A stretch of 64,000 nt of DNA from Xaviernesmea rhizosphaerae (GCF_001938945.1 NZ_MKIO01000018.1:85389-149388), one strand, 5' to 3'; numbered from the stretch's first letter, positions 18,225 to 28,009 are shown. Made by a program: numbers and translations. The notes: generated by a model not told the origin, from the letters alone.

Positions 18225-18262
18225 CGCGGCGCTCCAATCAGCCCCATGCCCTCAAACGGCAA

Positions 18263-18289
18263 ACGCCGGCGTCTGGTCGACGCCGGCGT
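18263..18289. terminator. Bidirectional terminator between the His-rich gene and lysS
   Basis: A perfect 11-bp stem (ACGCCGGCGTC/GACGCCGGCGT) with a 5-nt loop lies midway between two convergent stops. It has AAACGGC on one side and AAGTTC on the other, so the U tracts are weak. Confidence 0.6.
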
Positions 18290-18313
18290 CAAGTTCTGAA
18301 AACAGGCCTCGGC

Positions 18314-19822
18314 TCAGTCCGCCTTGGCGCGCCGTGCCGGGAAGAGGATGACGTCGCGGATCGAGGGGGCGTTGGTGAGCAGCATGATCAGCCGGTCGAT
18401 GCCGATGCCCAGGCCGCCGGCCGGCGGCATGCCCTGGTCGATGGCGTCGAGGAACTCGTCGTCCAGCTGCTTTTCCTTCTCGCCGCGGGCATGGGCCTGC
18501 TCCAGCTGCTCGACCATGCGGCGGCGCTGTTCTTCCGGGTCGTTCAGCTCGGAGAAGGCATTGCCGATTTCCCAGGCATTGCAATAGGTCTCGAAGCGCT
18601 CGACCAAGCGCGGCTCGCCCGGCACTTCCTTGGCGAAGGGCGAGATGTCCTTGGGGAAATGGGTGACATGCGAGGGCTGGATCAGCGTGCCCTCGACCTT
18701 CTCCTCGAAGATGAAGGCCAGGCATTCGCCCCAGGTCGCGTCCTTCTCCACCTCGAAACCGGCGGCCTTGGCGGCGGCGCGGGCCTCGTCATCGGTGCCG
18801 ATCGCCATGAAGTCGATGCCGGTGGCCTCCTTGACCGCGTCGGGCATGGGCACGCGGCGGAAGGGGCCCTTGAAGGAGAGCGTCTGCTCGCCATAGGCCA
18901 CATCGGTCGAGCCGTGGATGGTCTCGGCCAGCGAGGCGAACAGCCGCTCGACGAGGTCCATCATGTCCTCGTAATCGGCATAGGCCCAGTAGCATTCCAT
19001 CATCGTGAATTCGGGATTGTGCCGGGTGGACACGCCCTCATTGCGGAAGTTGCGGTTGATCTCGAACACCTTGTCGGAGAGGCCTGAGACCAGGGTCCGC
19101 TTCAGGAACAGCTCCGGCGCGATGCGCAGGTACATGTCGAGCTTCAGCGTGTTGTGGTGGGTCTTGAAGGGCTCGGCCGTGGCCCCGCCATAGACGGAAT
19201 GCAGCATGGGGGTTTCGACCTCCATGAAGCCGTCCTCCTCCATGAAGCGGCGCACGCCCGAGATGATCCGGCTGCGCTGGCGGAAGCGCAGCTTGGAATC
19301 CTCATTGGTCATGATGTCGAGATGGCGCTTGCGGTAGCGCAGCTCGATATCGGAAAGGCCGTGCCACTTCTCCGGCATGGGGAGAAGCGCCTTGGTCAGC
19401 ATGGTGATCTCTTGCGCATTGATCGTCAGCTCGCCGCGCTTGGTGCGCCGGATGACGCCGGTGACGCCGATGATGTCGCCGAGGTCGATCATCGGCAGCA
19501 GCGCGCGGGCTTCCTCCGGCGTCGTGTCCTTGTGCGAGAAGATCTGGATCTTGCCCGAGGCATCGTGCAGGTCGATGAACATGCCGGAATTGCGCGCGGA
19601 ATAGACGCGGCCCGCCACCGTCACCCGGTCTTCCGTCTCCGTATCGGGGACGAGATCGGCATATTTCTCCGCCAGTTCCGCGCTCGTATGGCTGCGGTGG
19701 AAATGGGCGGGATAGACATCGCCGATGGTCTCGCGCAGGCGCGCCAGCTTCTGGGCGCGCACTTCGGTGACGTCGGAGGAGAGGGCGGTTTCGGTCTTGG
19801 TCTCGGTGGGCTTGTCGGACAT
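18314..19822 (-). CDS. lysS: Lysine--tRNA ligase, class II
   Basis: A 502-aa class II lysyl-tRNA synthetase that charges tRNA-Lys. The N-terminal OB-fold anticodon-binding domain (about 60-165) contains VAGRVYSARNSGMFIDLHD. The catalytic domain follows, with motif 1 around FMEEDGFMEVETPML, motif 2 RNEGVSTRHNPEFTMMECY and motif 3 GGLGIGIDRLIML. The length is usual for bacterial LysS. A gltX gene lies upstream in the same direction (108 bp), so two aminoacyl-tRNA synthetases are adjacent. Confidence 0.96.
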   Translation of the reverse strand: MSDKPTETKTETALSSDVTEVRAQKLARLRETIGDVYPAHFHRSHTSAELAEKYADLVPDTETEDRVTVAGRVYSARNSGMFIDLHDASGKIQIFSHKDTTPEEARALLPMIDLGDIIGVTGVIRRTKRGELTINAQEITMLTKALLPMPEKWHGLSDIELRYRKRHLDIMTNEDSKLRFRQRSRIISGVRRFMEEDGFMEVETPMLHSVYGGATAEPFKTHHNTLKLDMYLRIAPELFLKRTLVSGLSDKVFEINRNFRNEGVSTRHNPEFTMMECYWAYADYEDMMDLVERLFASLAETIHGSTDVAYGEQTLSFKGPFRRVPMPDAVKEATGIDFMAIGTDDEARAAAKAAGFEVEKDATWGECLAFIFEEKVEGTLIQPSHVTHFPKDISPFAKEVPGEPRLVERFETYCNAWEIGNAFSELNDPEEQRRRMVEQLEQAHARGEKEKQLDDEFLDAIDQGMPPAGGLGIGIDRLIMLLTNAPSIRDVILFPARRAKAD

Positions 19823-19930
19823 CGCTTCAAACCTTCTGGCGCTTTTCTGGCAGGATGGCGCGGCGCACGAGGCGCGGCTTCGGCGATCATCCCGCCCGGT
19901 TCTTCTTGTCGGGCGAAAGGCGGGCGGCGC

Positions 19931-21388
19931 TTAGGCGCCGCTGCCGACCATGGAGGCGACGACGCCCGTGGCGATCTTCAGCCGCTGGCGCACGACCGAG
20001 CGGCCGAGCAGCGCCATGGAATCGAACAGCGGCAGCGAGCGCGACGAACCCGATATGGCGACGAAGAGCGGCGGGGTGACCACGCGCAGCTTCTTGCCGA
20101 GCCCGTCGGCCACGCCGCGCAGGGCGCCATCGATCGCCTCGACATTCCACTCGATCAGCTTTTCCAGATCGGCCTGGACGGCGTTGAGGATCGCCAGCGT
20201 CTCGGCCGGGCTGGTCTTCAGGCCGGCGAAGGAGGCAGGCGAAAGGCCGACATCGCCGGCAAGCAGGAAGCCGGCCAGCGGCGGCAGTTCGCCGAGGCGC
20301 GAAATGCGGCTCTGGGCAAGCTTCAGCCCTTCGGTCAGCCGGCCGTTCTCCATGGCCCATTCCAGCACGCGGGCAACAAACTGATCGGGCTCCAGCTTTT
20401 CGCGCAGCCAGCGGCCGTTCAGCCAGTCGAGCTTCTGCACATCGAAGATCGCGCCGGCCTTGGAGAGGTTGTCGGGATCGAACTTCTCGATCAACTCGGC
20501 CATGGTCAGCATCTCCTCGCCCTCAGCGATCTGGATGAAGAACAGGCCGAGGAAGTTCATCAGTGCTTCCGGCAGATAGCCGAGCGCGGAATAATAGGAG
20601 ATCGAGGTCGGGTTCTTGCGCTTGGACAGCTTCGACTTGTCGGCATTGCGCATCAGGGACAGATGCATGAACACCGGCTGGTCCCAGCCGAAATAGCGGT
20701 AGAGCAGGATGTGCTTGGGCACCGAGGCCAGCCATTCCTCGCCGCGCGCCACATGGGTGATCTTCATCAGATGGTCGTCGATCACATTGGCCATGTGATA
20801 GGTCGGCATGCCGTCGGCCTTGATCAGCACCTGCATGTCGACCGAATCCCACGGAATCGAGACATCGCCATAGACACCGTCGGTGAAGTCGCAGGAGCCT
20901 TCCGTCGGGATCTTCATGCGCACCACCGAGGGCTCGCCGGCGGCCATGCGCGTGGTGACTTCCTCGGCCGTGAGATTGAGGCAGTGACCATCATATTTCG
21001 GCGGCTTGCCGGCGGCGCGCTGCGCCTCGCGCATCTGTTCCAGCCGCTCCGGCGTACAGAAACAGCGGAAGGCATGGCCCTTGTCCAGAAGCTCCTGGGC
21101 GTAGGGCTGATACATGTCCTTGCGGTCGGACTGGCGGTAGGGGCCATAGGGGCCGCCGACATCGGGGCCTTCCGCCCAGGTCAGCCCACACCATTTCAAG
21201 GCATCCAGCACCTTCTCTTCGAATTCCGGCGTGGAGCGCGTGGCGTCCGTATCCTCGATGCGCAGGATGAAGGTGCCGTTGTTCTTCCTGGCGAAGAGCC
21301 AGTTGAACAGCGCGATATAGGCAGTGCCGACATGCGGCTCGCCAGTGGGGGAAGGCGCAATGCGCACGCGGACGGGGGTGTCGGTCAT
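19931..21388 (-). CDS. gltX: Glutamate--tRNA ligase
   Basis: A 485-aa class I glutamyl-tRNA synthetase. The start at MTDTPVRVRIAPSPTG is fixed by the conserved N-terminal strand; longer frames add only low-complexity sequence. The HIGH-type motif reads PHVGTAY and the KMSKS-type loop reads KLSKRKNP. LRIEDTDATRS is the glutamate/ATP-binding block. The all-helical anticodon-binding domain occupies about residues 320-480. Alphaproteobacteria often carry two GltX paralogues, one of which charges tRNA-Gln for later amidation. Which one this is cannot be decided from the sequence alone. Confidence 0.94.
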   Translation of the reverse strand: MTDTPVRVRIAPSPTGEPHVGTAYIALFNWLFARKNNGTFILRIEDTDATRSTPEFEEKVLDALKWCGLTWAEGPDVGGPYGPYRQSDRKDMYQPYAQELLDKGHAFRCFCTPERLEQMREAQRAAGKPPKYDGHCLNLTAEEVTTRMAAGEPSVVRMKIPTEGSCDFTDGVYGDVSIPWDSVDMQVLIKADGMPTYHMANVIDDHLMKITHVARGEEWLASVPKHILLYRYFGWDQPVFMHLSLMRNADKSKLSKRKNPTSISYYSALGYLPEALMNFLGLFFIQIAEGEEMLTMAELIEKFDPDNLSKAGAIFDVQKLDWLNGRWLREKLEPDQFVARVLEWAMENGRLTEGLKLAQSRISRLGELPPLAGFLLAGDVGLSPASFAGLKTSPAETLAILNAVQADLEKLIEWNVEAIDGALRGVADGLGKKLRVVTPPLFVAISGSSRSLPLFDSMALLGRSVVRQRLKIATGVVASMVGSGA

Positions 21389-21854
21389 GAAATCGGCTCG
21401 TGCTTCAAGCGTTTGGGCGGCCGCTGCGCGCGGCCCGCGCTGGGCAGGCGGCGGGCAGGCGTCCTGCGGGCTTACGGGGCGCGGGCCCTCATGCGCCGCT
21501 GCCGGCAGGAGAAGGCCTTGTCCCTTGGGCTCGGGTGAGACCATATTCCCCGTCACGCGTCAAGGAAAACGGGGGCGCACAGCCTGAGGGCGCCGGCCGA
21601 TCCATCGCCTTGTCGCGCCGCGCCCGGTTTCCTCCCGTCATCCGTCCGTGTGGCTCAGCGATGCGCCGGATCACACGATCCTTCGGCAGGCCGGCTTTCC
21701 CCATCGCTTGCAGGGTCTGGTGACAGGGTTGGGTGGCAGGGTTTCAGGCAGACGGTCGTGTCTGTTTGATCGAAATTTAGTCATCCTGCCTACCTTCTGT
21801 TAACGGAAGCGGGCCTATGGTCTGCCATCGCATGATGCGAGGTTTAGGGACCAG

Positions 21855-22907
21855 ATGGAAAAATTGGTCGATAAGGGGGCGCTGCCTGCGCCCCAGCATG
21901 GCTGTTTCACGAATGCCGACACGGAGCTGTCGGGCCTCGAACGGCAGTTGGACATGCGTGACAGGCAGATTCAGCAGCTGAGTGCCGAGCTTGCGCATCT
22001 GCGCAGGACCTTCAACCATGCCTCGGCCATGGCCCGGATCGGGGTCTGGGAATGCTCCCTTGCGGACAATTGCCTGACCTGGAGCGACGTGATCTACGAC
22101 ATGTTCGAGATCCCCCGCGCCGGCCGCTTCAACCGGGAAGAGGTGCTGGATCTTTACACGCCTGCCTCCCGCGCCGAGCTCGACATCAAGCGCGCCCAGG
22201 CGATCGCCGATTGCGGCAGCTTCTCCATGAATGCCGAAATCATCACCCGGCGCGGCAATCGCCGCTGGTTGCGCATCACCGCCAGTGTCGATGCCGACGA
22301 GGCCGGTCACCCCTTTCGCATTTTCGGCATGAAACAGGATATCACCGAAGAGCGCATGCATCTCAATCAGATCCGCGAACTGGCCGAGAACGACATGATG
22401 ACGGGCCTGTCGAACCGCGCCCGGTTCCAGAGCGTGTTCTCGACCTTTTGCGAGCAGCATGCCGATGGCGAGGCTGGCCTGATGCTGATCGATCTCGACG
22501 GCTTCAAGGGCGTCAATGACACCTTCGGCCATCCGGCCGGCGATGCCTGTCTGAAGCAGGTCGCCATGCGGCTGAAGATCGCGCTTGGCCGGTCCGAGCT
22601 GGTCGCGCGCGTCGGCGGCGATGAATTTGCCGCGCTCCTGGCGCCACCGGTTTCGCTGGCCGAGGCCGAGGCCATGGCCTGGCGCGTGGTGGAGGTGCTG
22701 GGAGCGCCGATGTTCTACGAGGGGCAGCCCGTGGTGATCGGCGCATCCGTGGGGCTGGCCTTCGGCGGCGGCGCGGTCGGGCCGAGCTGCCTGTTTCGCC
22801 ATGCCGATCTCGCGCTCTATGCCGCCAAGGATGCCGGTCGCAACCGGGTCTGTCTCTACGGCGCCGATCAGGCAGAAATGGCCGGCGCCCGCAGCCTGCG
22901 TGCCTGA
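21855..22907 (+). CDS. PAS-GGDEF diguanylate cyclase
   Basis: A 350-aa soluble protein. A short coiled coil (about 25-52) leads into a PAS domain (about 55-168), ending in the PAC-like FRIFGMKQDITEE. A GGDEF domain follows (about 175-340) with an intact GGDEF at 254-258 and substrate-site residues LIDLDGFKGVND. The inhibitory RxxD site is missing: the equivalent position reads GRSE. The enzyme is therefore predicted to make cyclic di-GMP without the usual product inhibition. There is no membrane segment, so the PAS domain probably senses a cytoplasmic cue. The gene is monocistronic and ends at a strong terminator. Confidence 0.9.
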   Translation: MEKLVDKGALPAPQHGCFTNADTELSGLERQLDMRDRQIQQLSAELAHLRRTFNHASAMARIGVWECSLADNCLTWSDVIYDMFEIPRAGRFNREEVLDLYTPASRAELDIKRAQAIADCGSFSMNAEIITRRGNRRWLRITASVDADEAGHPFRIFGMKQDITEERMHLNQIRELAENDMMTGLSNRARFQSVFSTFCEQHADGEAGLMLIDLDGFKGVNDTFGHPAGDACLKQVAMRLKIALGRSELVARVGGDEFAALLAPPVSLAEAEAMAWRVVEVLGAPMFYEGQPVVIGASVGLAFGGGAVGPSCLFRHADLALYAAKDAGRNRVCLYGADQAEMAGARSLRA

Positions 22908-22965
22908 GCCGCTGGCCTCTCGCCGCGGCACGTCTGGCTGACGCACATCCCTCCTGACCGATAGA

Positions 22966-23004
22966 AAAGAGAGGCGCGACCGGATCGCGCCTCTCTTCTT
23001 TTTC
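22966..23004. terminator. Strong bidirectional Rho-independent terminator
   Basis: A perfect 11-bp stem (GAGAGGCGCGA/TCGCGCCTCTC) with a 5-nt loop. It is followed by TTCTTTTTC on the plus strand and TTTTCTATC on the minus strand. It serves both the GGDEF gene and the convergent terC-like gene. Confidence 0.88.
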
Positions 23005-23079
23005 ATCTCGGCCTGCTGTGTTTTTCACGTGGACCTGTTGTGGCGGATGCCGGCGGCCCTGGGGGGCGCCGACATTGCC

Positions 23080-23826
23080 TCAATGCCCGCTCTTCTGCTT
23101 CTCGCGCCGGCGGCGCGCGGCCATGTTGAGCACCTCCACCAAAGCAGAGAAGGCCATGGCAGCGTAGATATAGCCCTTGGGCACGTGGAAGCCCATGCCG
23201 TCGGCAATCAGCGTCGCGCCGATCATCAGCAGGAAGCCCAGCGCCAGCATGACGATGGTCGGGTTGCGGGCGATGAAATTGGCGAGGGGGTTGGCCGCCA
23301 GCAGCATCACGGTGACGGCGGCGATGACGGCGACGATCATGATCGGCAGATGCGGCGTCATGCCCACCGCCGTGATGATCGAATCCACGGAGAAGACCAG
23401 GTCGAGCAGCAGGATCTGGCCGATGGCGGCATTGAAGCTCAGGCTCGCACCCTTGCCCACCATGTCTTCCTTGTGATCGACGGGGTCCACCGTGTGGTGG
23501 ATCTCCTTGGTCGCCTTCCACACCAGGAAAAGACCGCCGGCGATCAGGATCAGGTCCTTCCAGGAGAAGGGATGGCCGAACAGCTCGAAGACCGGGGCCG
23601 TCAGCTTGACGATCCAGGCGACGGTGCCGAGCAGCGCCAGGCGCATGACCAGCGCAAGGCCGATGCCGATGCGCCGTGCCCGCTCGCGCTGCGCTTCGGG
23701 CAGCTTGTTGGTCAGGATCGAGATGAAAATCAGATTGTCGATGCCCAGTACCACTTCCATGACGACGAGCGTCACGAGCGCAATCCAGGCTGTCGGGTCT
23801 TGCACGAGCTGCAGAATCTCCTGCAT
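23080..23826 (-). CDS. TerC family integral membrane protein
   Basis: A 248-aa inner-membrane protein of the TerC/YgjT/YoaE family with about seven predicted helices. The signature [20 protein letters not shown] holds the conserved acidic residues within helix 1. A second copy of the acidic motif occurs around [18 protein letters not shown]. Members have been linked to tellurite resistance and, more recently, to manganese export or supply to exported proteins. The exact substrate here is not known. The start [11 protein letters not shown] has a GGAAGGACA ribosome site. It stands alone, converging on the GGDEF gene. Confidence 0.9.
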   Translation of the reverse strand: MQEILQLVQDPTAWIALVTLVVMEVVLGIDNLIFISILTNKLPEAQRERARRIGIGLALVMRLALLGTVAWIVKLTAPVFELFGHPFSWKDLILIAGGLFLVWKATKEIHHTVDPVDHKEDMVGKGASLSFNAAIGQILLLDLVFSVDSIITAVGMTPHLPIMIVAVIAAVTVMLLAANPLANFIARNPTIVMLALGFLLMIGATLIADGMGFHVPKGYIYAAMAFSALVEVLNMAARRRREKQKSGH

Positions 23827-24031
23827 CAGGGCTATGTCCTTCCTCGGTCGGGTCGGCCGCGGAACGCCACCGTGCACGCGTCTGTCTTCAAGAGGCGCGA
23901 ACGGGCGGGCGGCAGCGCCTTATGGCGCGTGCCACCATATCTATTAGCTCTTTTGGGAACGGCAAGCCGATGCGCGCATGACAGGACGATCCGGCGCAGG
24001 AATCTTCGGGCGTCCCTGCGACGAACCCAGG

Positions 24032-24751
24032 CTACAGCTCGGCCAGCGCCGGCTCCTTCGGCCGAACACCGGAGGCCGGGGCATAGCCAAGGATAAACAG
24101 GCGCACGGCGGAGGCCACCATGCGGGCGATCTCCGCCGCGTCGGGTGCGGCAGGCAGGTCGTTGAAAAGGCGGCGCTTGAACACGCCGGCCGTGCACAGG
24201 TCGATGAATTGCCGCGCGGCGAGATCGGTATCCTCGATCTCCAGCCGTTCCGCCGCGACGTGGCGATCGAGAAAGGCCTTCAGCACGGTATAGACATTTT
24301 CAGGCGTGGCGGAGAAGAAGCGCTTGGTCAGGTGCGGCATGCGCGCCTGCACCGACAGGACCGAGCGCATGGCGCAGATCGTGCTTTCCGAGCAGACATG
24401 GGTGGCGAAGCGGATGCCGAAGCCGGTGAGCATGTCGGCGATCGGCGCGGAATCGTTCAGCGTATCCTTGACGTTGCGCACGAAGCGCGTGCGCTCCTCC
24501 TCGATCAGGCGACAGAAGAGGTCTTCCTTGTTGTCGAAATAGACATAGATCGTGCCCTTGGAGACGCCTGCTTCCCGCGTGATGTCGTTCATGCTGGCGG
24601 CATCGAAGCCGAGCCGCATGAAGACGGTCTTGGCGCCCGCCAGGATCTGCTCGCGCTTGGCCGGATCCGCCCCGGCCACGCGCCGCCCGCCGCAGGCATC
24701 ATCCCGCGTGGCGCTCTCCGCTTTCGCCGTGTTTTTCGCTTCGTTCATCAT
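24032..24751 (-). CDS. TetR/AcrR family repressor of the adjacent efflux pair
   Basis: A 239-aa regulator. The N-terminal helix-turn-helix (about residues 32-78) reads AKTVFMRLGFDAASMNDIT then AGVSKGTIYVYFDNKEDLF, a canonical TetR domain. The C-terminal half is a ligand-binding and dimerisation domain of the AcrR type. It is divergent from the HlyD/DHA2 efflux genes, and two inverted repeats with the same CGAACC core lie between them. It therefore most likely represses both itself and the pump until a toxic ligand binds. AAAGG precedes the start, and a second ATG follows directly, so the first residue could be either. Confidence 0.9.
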   Translation of the reverse strand: MMNEAKNTAKAESATRDDACGGRRVAGADPAKREQILAGAKTVFMRLGFDAASMNDITREAGVSKGTIYVYFDNKEDLFCRLIEEERTRFVRNVKDTLNDSAPIADMLTGFGIRFATHVCSESTICAMRSVLSVQARMPHLTKRFFSATPENVYTVLKAFLDRHVAAERLEIEDTDLAARQFIDLCTAGVFKRRLFNDLPAAPDAAEIARMVASAVRLFILGYAPASGVRPKEPALAEL

Positions 24752-24761
24752 GGTCAGCCTT

Positions 24762-24779
24762 TCGAACCGCCGGGTTCGA
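24762..24779. promoter_or_regulatory. TetR operator-like palindrome (repressor gene side)
   Basis: TCGAACC-gccg-GGTTCGA is a perfect 7-bp inverted repeat 11 bp upstream of the tetR ATG. It shares its core with the palindrome at 24820-24835. Confidence 0.65.
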
Positions 24780-24786
24780 TTTCCTC

Positions 24787-24835
24787 TTGATATGGGCGAA
24801 GGATCGGCTTATGTCAATTCGAACCGAACGGTTCG
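24787..24835 (+). promoter_or_regulatory. Efflux operon promoter with overlapping TetR operator
   Basis: TTGATA at 24787-24792 and TATGTC at 24810-24815 are 17 bp apart, a plausible sigma70 promoter. The predicted transcription start falls inside the perfect palindrome CGAACCG-aa-CGGTTCG at 24820-24835. A repressor bound there would block initiation. This geometry argues that translation of the HlyD gene begins downstream at 24880. Confidence 0.6.
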
Positions 24836-24879
24836 GTCCGATCTTTCGCTTTTCTCCTTCTCTTCGCGGGTATGCTTCC

Positions 24880-26100
24880 ATGGCAGCCAAGACCACTTCC
24901 AGCGCGGCGCATGTGCGCCCTGTCGAGACCTCTGCAGACGATCAGCCGGATGTGGCGCGCGACAGCCAGCCCGCCGCGGAGGCACGCCCCCAGGAGGGTA
25001 AGACTGCCGGGGCGGCTCCGGCCGCCACTGCGGCGCCGGCCAAGAAGCGCCGCGGCCTTCTTCTGCCGGTCATCGGTCTCGCCGTTCTGGCGGCTGCCGG
25101 CTGGTATGGCCATGACTGGTGGACCAACGGGCGCTTCATGATTTCCACCGACGACGCCTATATCGAGGGCGACATCGCCGCGATCGCGCCGAAGGTCTCC
25201 GGCTATGTCGAGAGCGTGCCCGTCATCGCCAACCAGCACGTCAAGGCCGGCGATCCGCTTGTCGTGCTCGATGGCGGCGATTACCGCATCGCGCTTGATC
25301 AGGCCGAGGCGCAGATCGCGACCGAGAAGCTGTCGCTCGCCCGCTTCGACGCGCAGATCACGGGCGCCGTGGCTGCCCGCGCGCAGGCCGAGGCACAGAA
25401 GGTGGCGCTGCAGGCAACGGTGCGCGGCGCGGAAATCACCCAGCGCCGCGAGAGCGATCTTACCTCCCGCTCGGTCGGCACGGCAGCCTCGCTCGATGCC
25501 GCCAATGTCGCCGTCGATCAGGCGCGCGCCAATCTTCTGGCCGCCGATGCCGGCATCGCTTCTGCCGATGCGAGCATCGCCGTCCTGAAGGCGCAGCGCG
25601 CCGAGGCCGAGAGCACGATCCGCTCGCTGGAGCTTGCTCGCGACAAGGCCGCCCGTGACCTCAGCTTCACCGTGCTGAAGGCGCCTTATGACGGCGTCGT
25701 CGGCAATGTCTCGGTGCAGAAGGGCGATCTCGTTTCCGTCGGTCAGCGTCTGGCGGCCCTGGTGCCGACCGAAGCGCTCTATATCGACGCGAATTTCAAG
25801 GAGACCCAGATCGCCGGTCTGGTGCCCGGCTCGAAGGTCAAGGTGCATGTCGATGCCTATGACGACAAGCCGATCGAAGGCACGGTGCAGTCGATCGCGC
25901 CGGCCTCCGGCTCGGTCTTCTCGCTGCTGCCGCCGGAAAACGCCACCGGCAACTTCACCAAGGTGATCCAGCGCGTTCCCGTGCGCATCAGCCTGCCGAA
26001 GGATGCCTTGGAAAGCGGTCGTCTGCGCGCCGGCCTGAGCGTTGTCGTCGATGTCGACAGCCGCACCGCACCGGGCGCCGCTGAAACGGCCGGCCGGTAA
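24880..26100 (+). CDS. HlyD/EmrA-type membrane fusion protein
   Basis: A 406-aa periplasmic adaptor of an MFS-type tripartite efflux pump. After a 57-residue cytoplasmic Ala/Pro-rich tail there is one membrane anchor (about 59-76). Next comes the lipoyl half-motif STDDAYIEGDIAAIAPKVSGYV, typical of EmrA. A long coiled-coil hairpin (about 145-265) and the second half-motif around FTVLKAPYDGVVGN follow, then a beta-barrel domain. The start at 24880 was preferred because a palindromic operator and probable +1 lie upstream. An alternative ATG at 24811 has a good AAGGA site but would put the operator inside the coding region. It pairs with the MFS gene downstream. Confidence 0.9.
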   Translation: MAAKTTSSAAHVRPVETSADDQPDVARDSQPAAEARPQEGKTAGAAPAATAAPAKKRRGLLLPVIGLAVLAAAGWYGHDWWTNGRFMISTDDAYIEGDIAAIAPKVSGYVESVPVIANQHVKAGDPLVVLDGGDYRIALDQAEAQIATEKLSLARFDAQITGAVAARAQAEAQKVALQATVRGAEITQRRESDLTSRSVGTAASLDAANVAVDQARANLLAADAGIASADASIAVLKAQRAEAESTIRSLELARDKAARDLSFTVLKAPYDGVVGNVSVQKGDLVSVGQRLAALVPTEALYIDANFKETQIAGLVPGSKVKVHVDAYDDKPIEGTVQSIAPASGSVFSLLPPENATGNFTKVIQRVPVRISLPKDALESGRLRAGLSVVVDVDSRTAPGAAETAGR

Positions 26101-26389
26101 GCTCTGGCGCTGCACCGGCGCGTCATGGGTCGGCCAGGATTGGCCGGCCTGGATCGACCGGCCGGCGTAAGGCGACAGGCAGACCGATCGGCATTCGCGC
26201 CGGACAGGCTCCGGCGTGGATCATCCCGGGCAAGCCGGCGGGTCGGCTTGCGCGCATGACGACAGTATTTCCTTCAGACGAAACGAAGCCGCCGGCCGGC
26301 ACGGGCGCGCGCCAAGCGCGATGGACCGCGACCCTCACGACGCTTCAGGCCCTGACGAGACGCAAGGGCAACAGGCGGAGACATCAGCC

Positions 26390-28009
26390 ATGGCCTCAAT
26401 TCAAACGGTCGGCTCGGGCGCGCGGCCCGCGCAGCAGCGTCCGGCAGCCCCGGCCCAGGCGCCCGTCGACGAGCGGATGGACCCCCGGCGCCTGATCGCC
26501 TTCTTCGCCATGGTCGTCGGCATGTTCATGTCGATCCTGGACATTCAGATCGTTTCCGCCTCGCTGGCCGAGATCCAGGCCGGCATTTCCGCGGGCTCCG
26601 ACGAAATCGGCTGGGTGCAGACCTCCTATCTGATCGCCGAGGTCATCATGATCCCGCTGTCGGGCACGCTGGCGCGGATCATCTCCACGCGCGTGCTCTT
26701 TGCCAGCGCCGCCATCGGCTTCACCATCGCCAGCGCCATGGCCGCGACCTCGACCAGCATCGAGGAGATGATCATCTATCGCGCGCTGCAGGGCTTCATC
26801 GGCGGCGGCATGATCCCCTCAGTTTTCGCGGCGGCCTTCACCATCTTCCCGCCCTCCAAGCGCAATATCGTCTCGCCGATCATCGGCCTGATCGCCACGC
26901 TGGCGCCCACCATCGGGCCGACGGTGGGCGGCTATCTCAGCCACGCCTTTTCCTGGCACTGGCTGTTCCTGGTCAATGTGCCGCCGGGCATCGTCGTGGC
27001 CATCGTCACCTGGACCTATATCGACTTCGACAAGCCGAACCTGGCGCTGTTGAAGAAGTTCGACTGGTGGGGCCTCATCTCCATGGGCGTCTTTCTCGGC
27101 GCTCTCGAATATGTGCTGGAAGAGGGCAACACCAAGGACTGGTTCAGCGACGACAAGATCGTGCTGGGCGCGATCGCCAGCGCGCTTGCGGGGATCGTGT
27201 TCTTTTGGCGGGCTCTGACGGTGGATTTCCCCGTTGTCGATCTGCGCGCCTTCTCCAACCGCAATTTCGCCTTCGGCTCGCTCTTCTCCTTCATCATGGG
27301 CATCGGGCTTTATGGGCTGACCTATCTCTATCCGCTCTATCTCGGCCGTATCCGCCATTATGACTCGCTGATGATCGGCGAGACCATGTTTGTCTCGGGT
27401 CTCGCCATGTTCGTCACCGCGCCGATTGCCGGCATCCTCTCCGGCAAATTCGATCCGCGCGTGCTGATGGTCGCCGGCTTCTCCAGCTTCTCGCTCGGCA
27501 CCTGGATCATGAGCGGGATCACCGCCGACTGGGATTTCTACGAGCTGCTGATTCCGCAGATCCTGCGCGGCTTCGGGCTGATGATGTGCATGGTGCCGAT
27601 CAACAACATCGCGCTCGGCACGCTGCCGCGCGAGCGGATCGGCGGCGCCTCCGGCCTGTACAATCTGACGCGAAATCTCGGTGGCGCCCTGGGTTTGGCG
27701 ATCATCAACACCCTGCTCACCCGCCGGCAGGACATTCATTATGCCCAGCTCTCCGAGCATGTGCAGTGGGGCAATCCGGCGGCGATGCACAAGCTGAATT
27801 CGATCGCGGGCAATTATGCCGCCCATGGCATCGACGGTCAGCTGGCCGCGATCAGGCAATTGTCCGGCATCGTGCAGACGCAGGCGGCGGTGATGTCCTT
27901 CTCCGACATTTTCGTTCTGCTGACCGGGCTGTTTTCCGCTCTGATCCTGTGCGTGGCCCTGATCAAGAAGCCGCAGGCGGTTCCCGCAGGCGCCGGCGGC
28001 GGCCACTGA
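26390..28009 (+). CDS. DHA2 family MFS drug transporter (EmrB-like)
   Basis: A 539-aa inner-membrane protein with about 14 predicted helices, a proton-coupled drug exporter of the DHA2 subfamily. The first helix motif MSILDIQIVSASLAEIQ and the following WVQTSYLIAEVIMIPLSG are diagnostic for EmrB/FarB proteins. LTRNLGGALGLAI is the later motif of this subfamily. The start at MASIQTVGSG has GGAG 10 nt upstream; the 289 bp before it is otherwise empty. It should work with the HlyD protein and an outer membrane channel. A strong terminator ends the unit. Confidence 0.92.
   Translation: MASIQTVGSGARPAQQRPAAPAQAPVDERMDPRRLIAFFAMVVGMFMSILDIQIVSASLAEIQAGISAGSDEIGWVQTSYLIAEVIMIPLSGTLARIISTRVLFASAAIGFTIASAMAATSTSIEEMIIYRALQGFIGGGMIPSVFAAAFTIFPPSKRNIVSPIIGLIATLAPTIGPTVGGYLSHAFSWHWLFLVNVPPGIVVAIVTWTYIDFDKPNLALLKKFDWWGLISMGVFLGALEYVLEEGNTKDWFSDDKIVLGAIASALAGIVFFWRALTVDFPVVDLRAFSNRNFAFGSLFSFIMGIGLYGLTYLYPLYLGRIRHYDSLMIGETMFVSGLAMFVTAPIAGILSGKFDPRVLMVAGFSSFSLGTWIMSGITADWDFYELLIPQILRGFGLMMCMVPINNIALGTLPRERIGGASGLYNLTRNLGGALGLAIINTLLTRRQDIHYAQLSEHVQWGNPAAMHKLNSIAGNYAAHGIDGQLAAIRQLSGIVQTQAAVMSFSDIFVLLTGLFSALILCVALIKKPQAVPAGAGGGH

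Noticed and set aside
24759..24780. GGTTCGA stretch as a possible tRNA T-loop
   Set aside because: It has no acceptor stem, anticodon arm or CCA context. It is half of the TetR palindrome.
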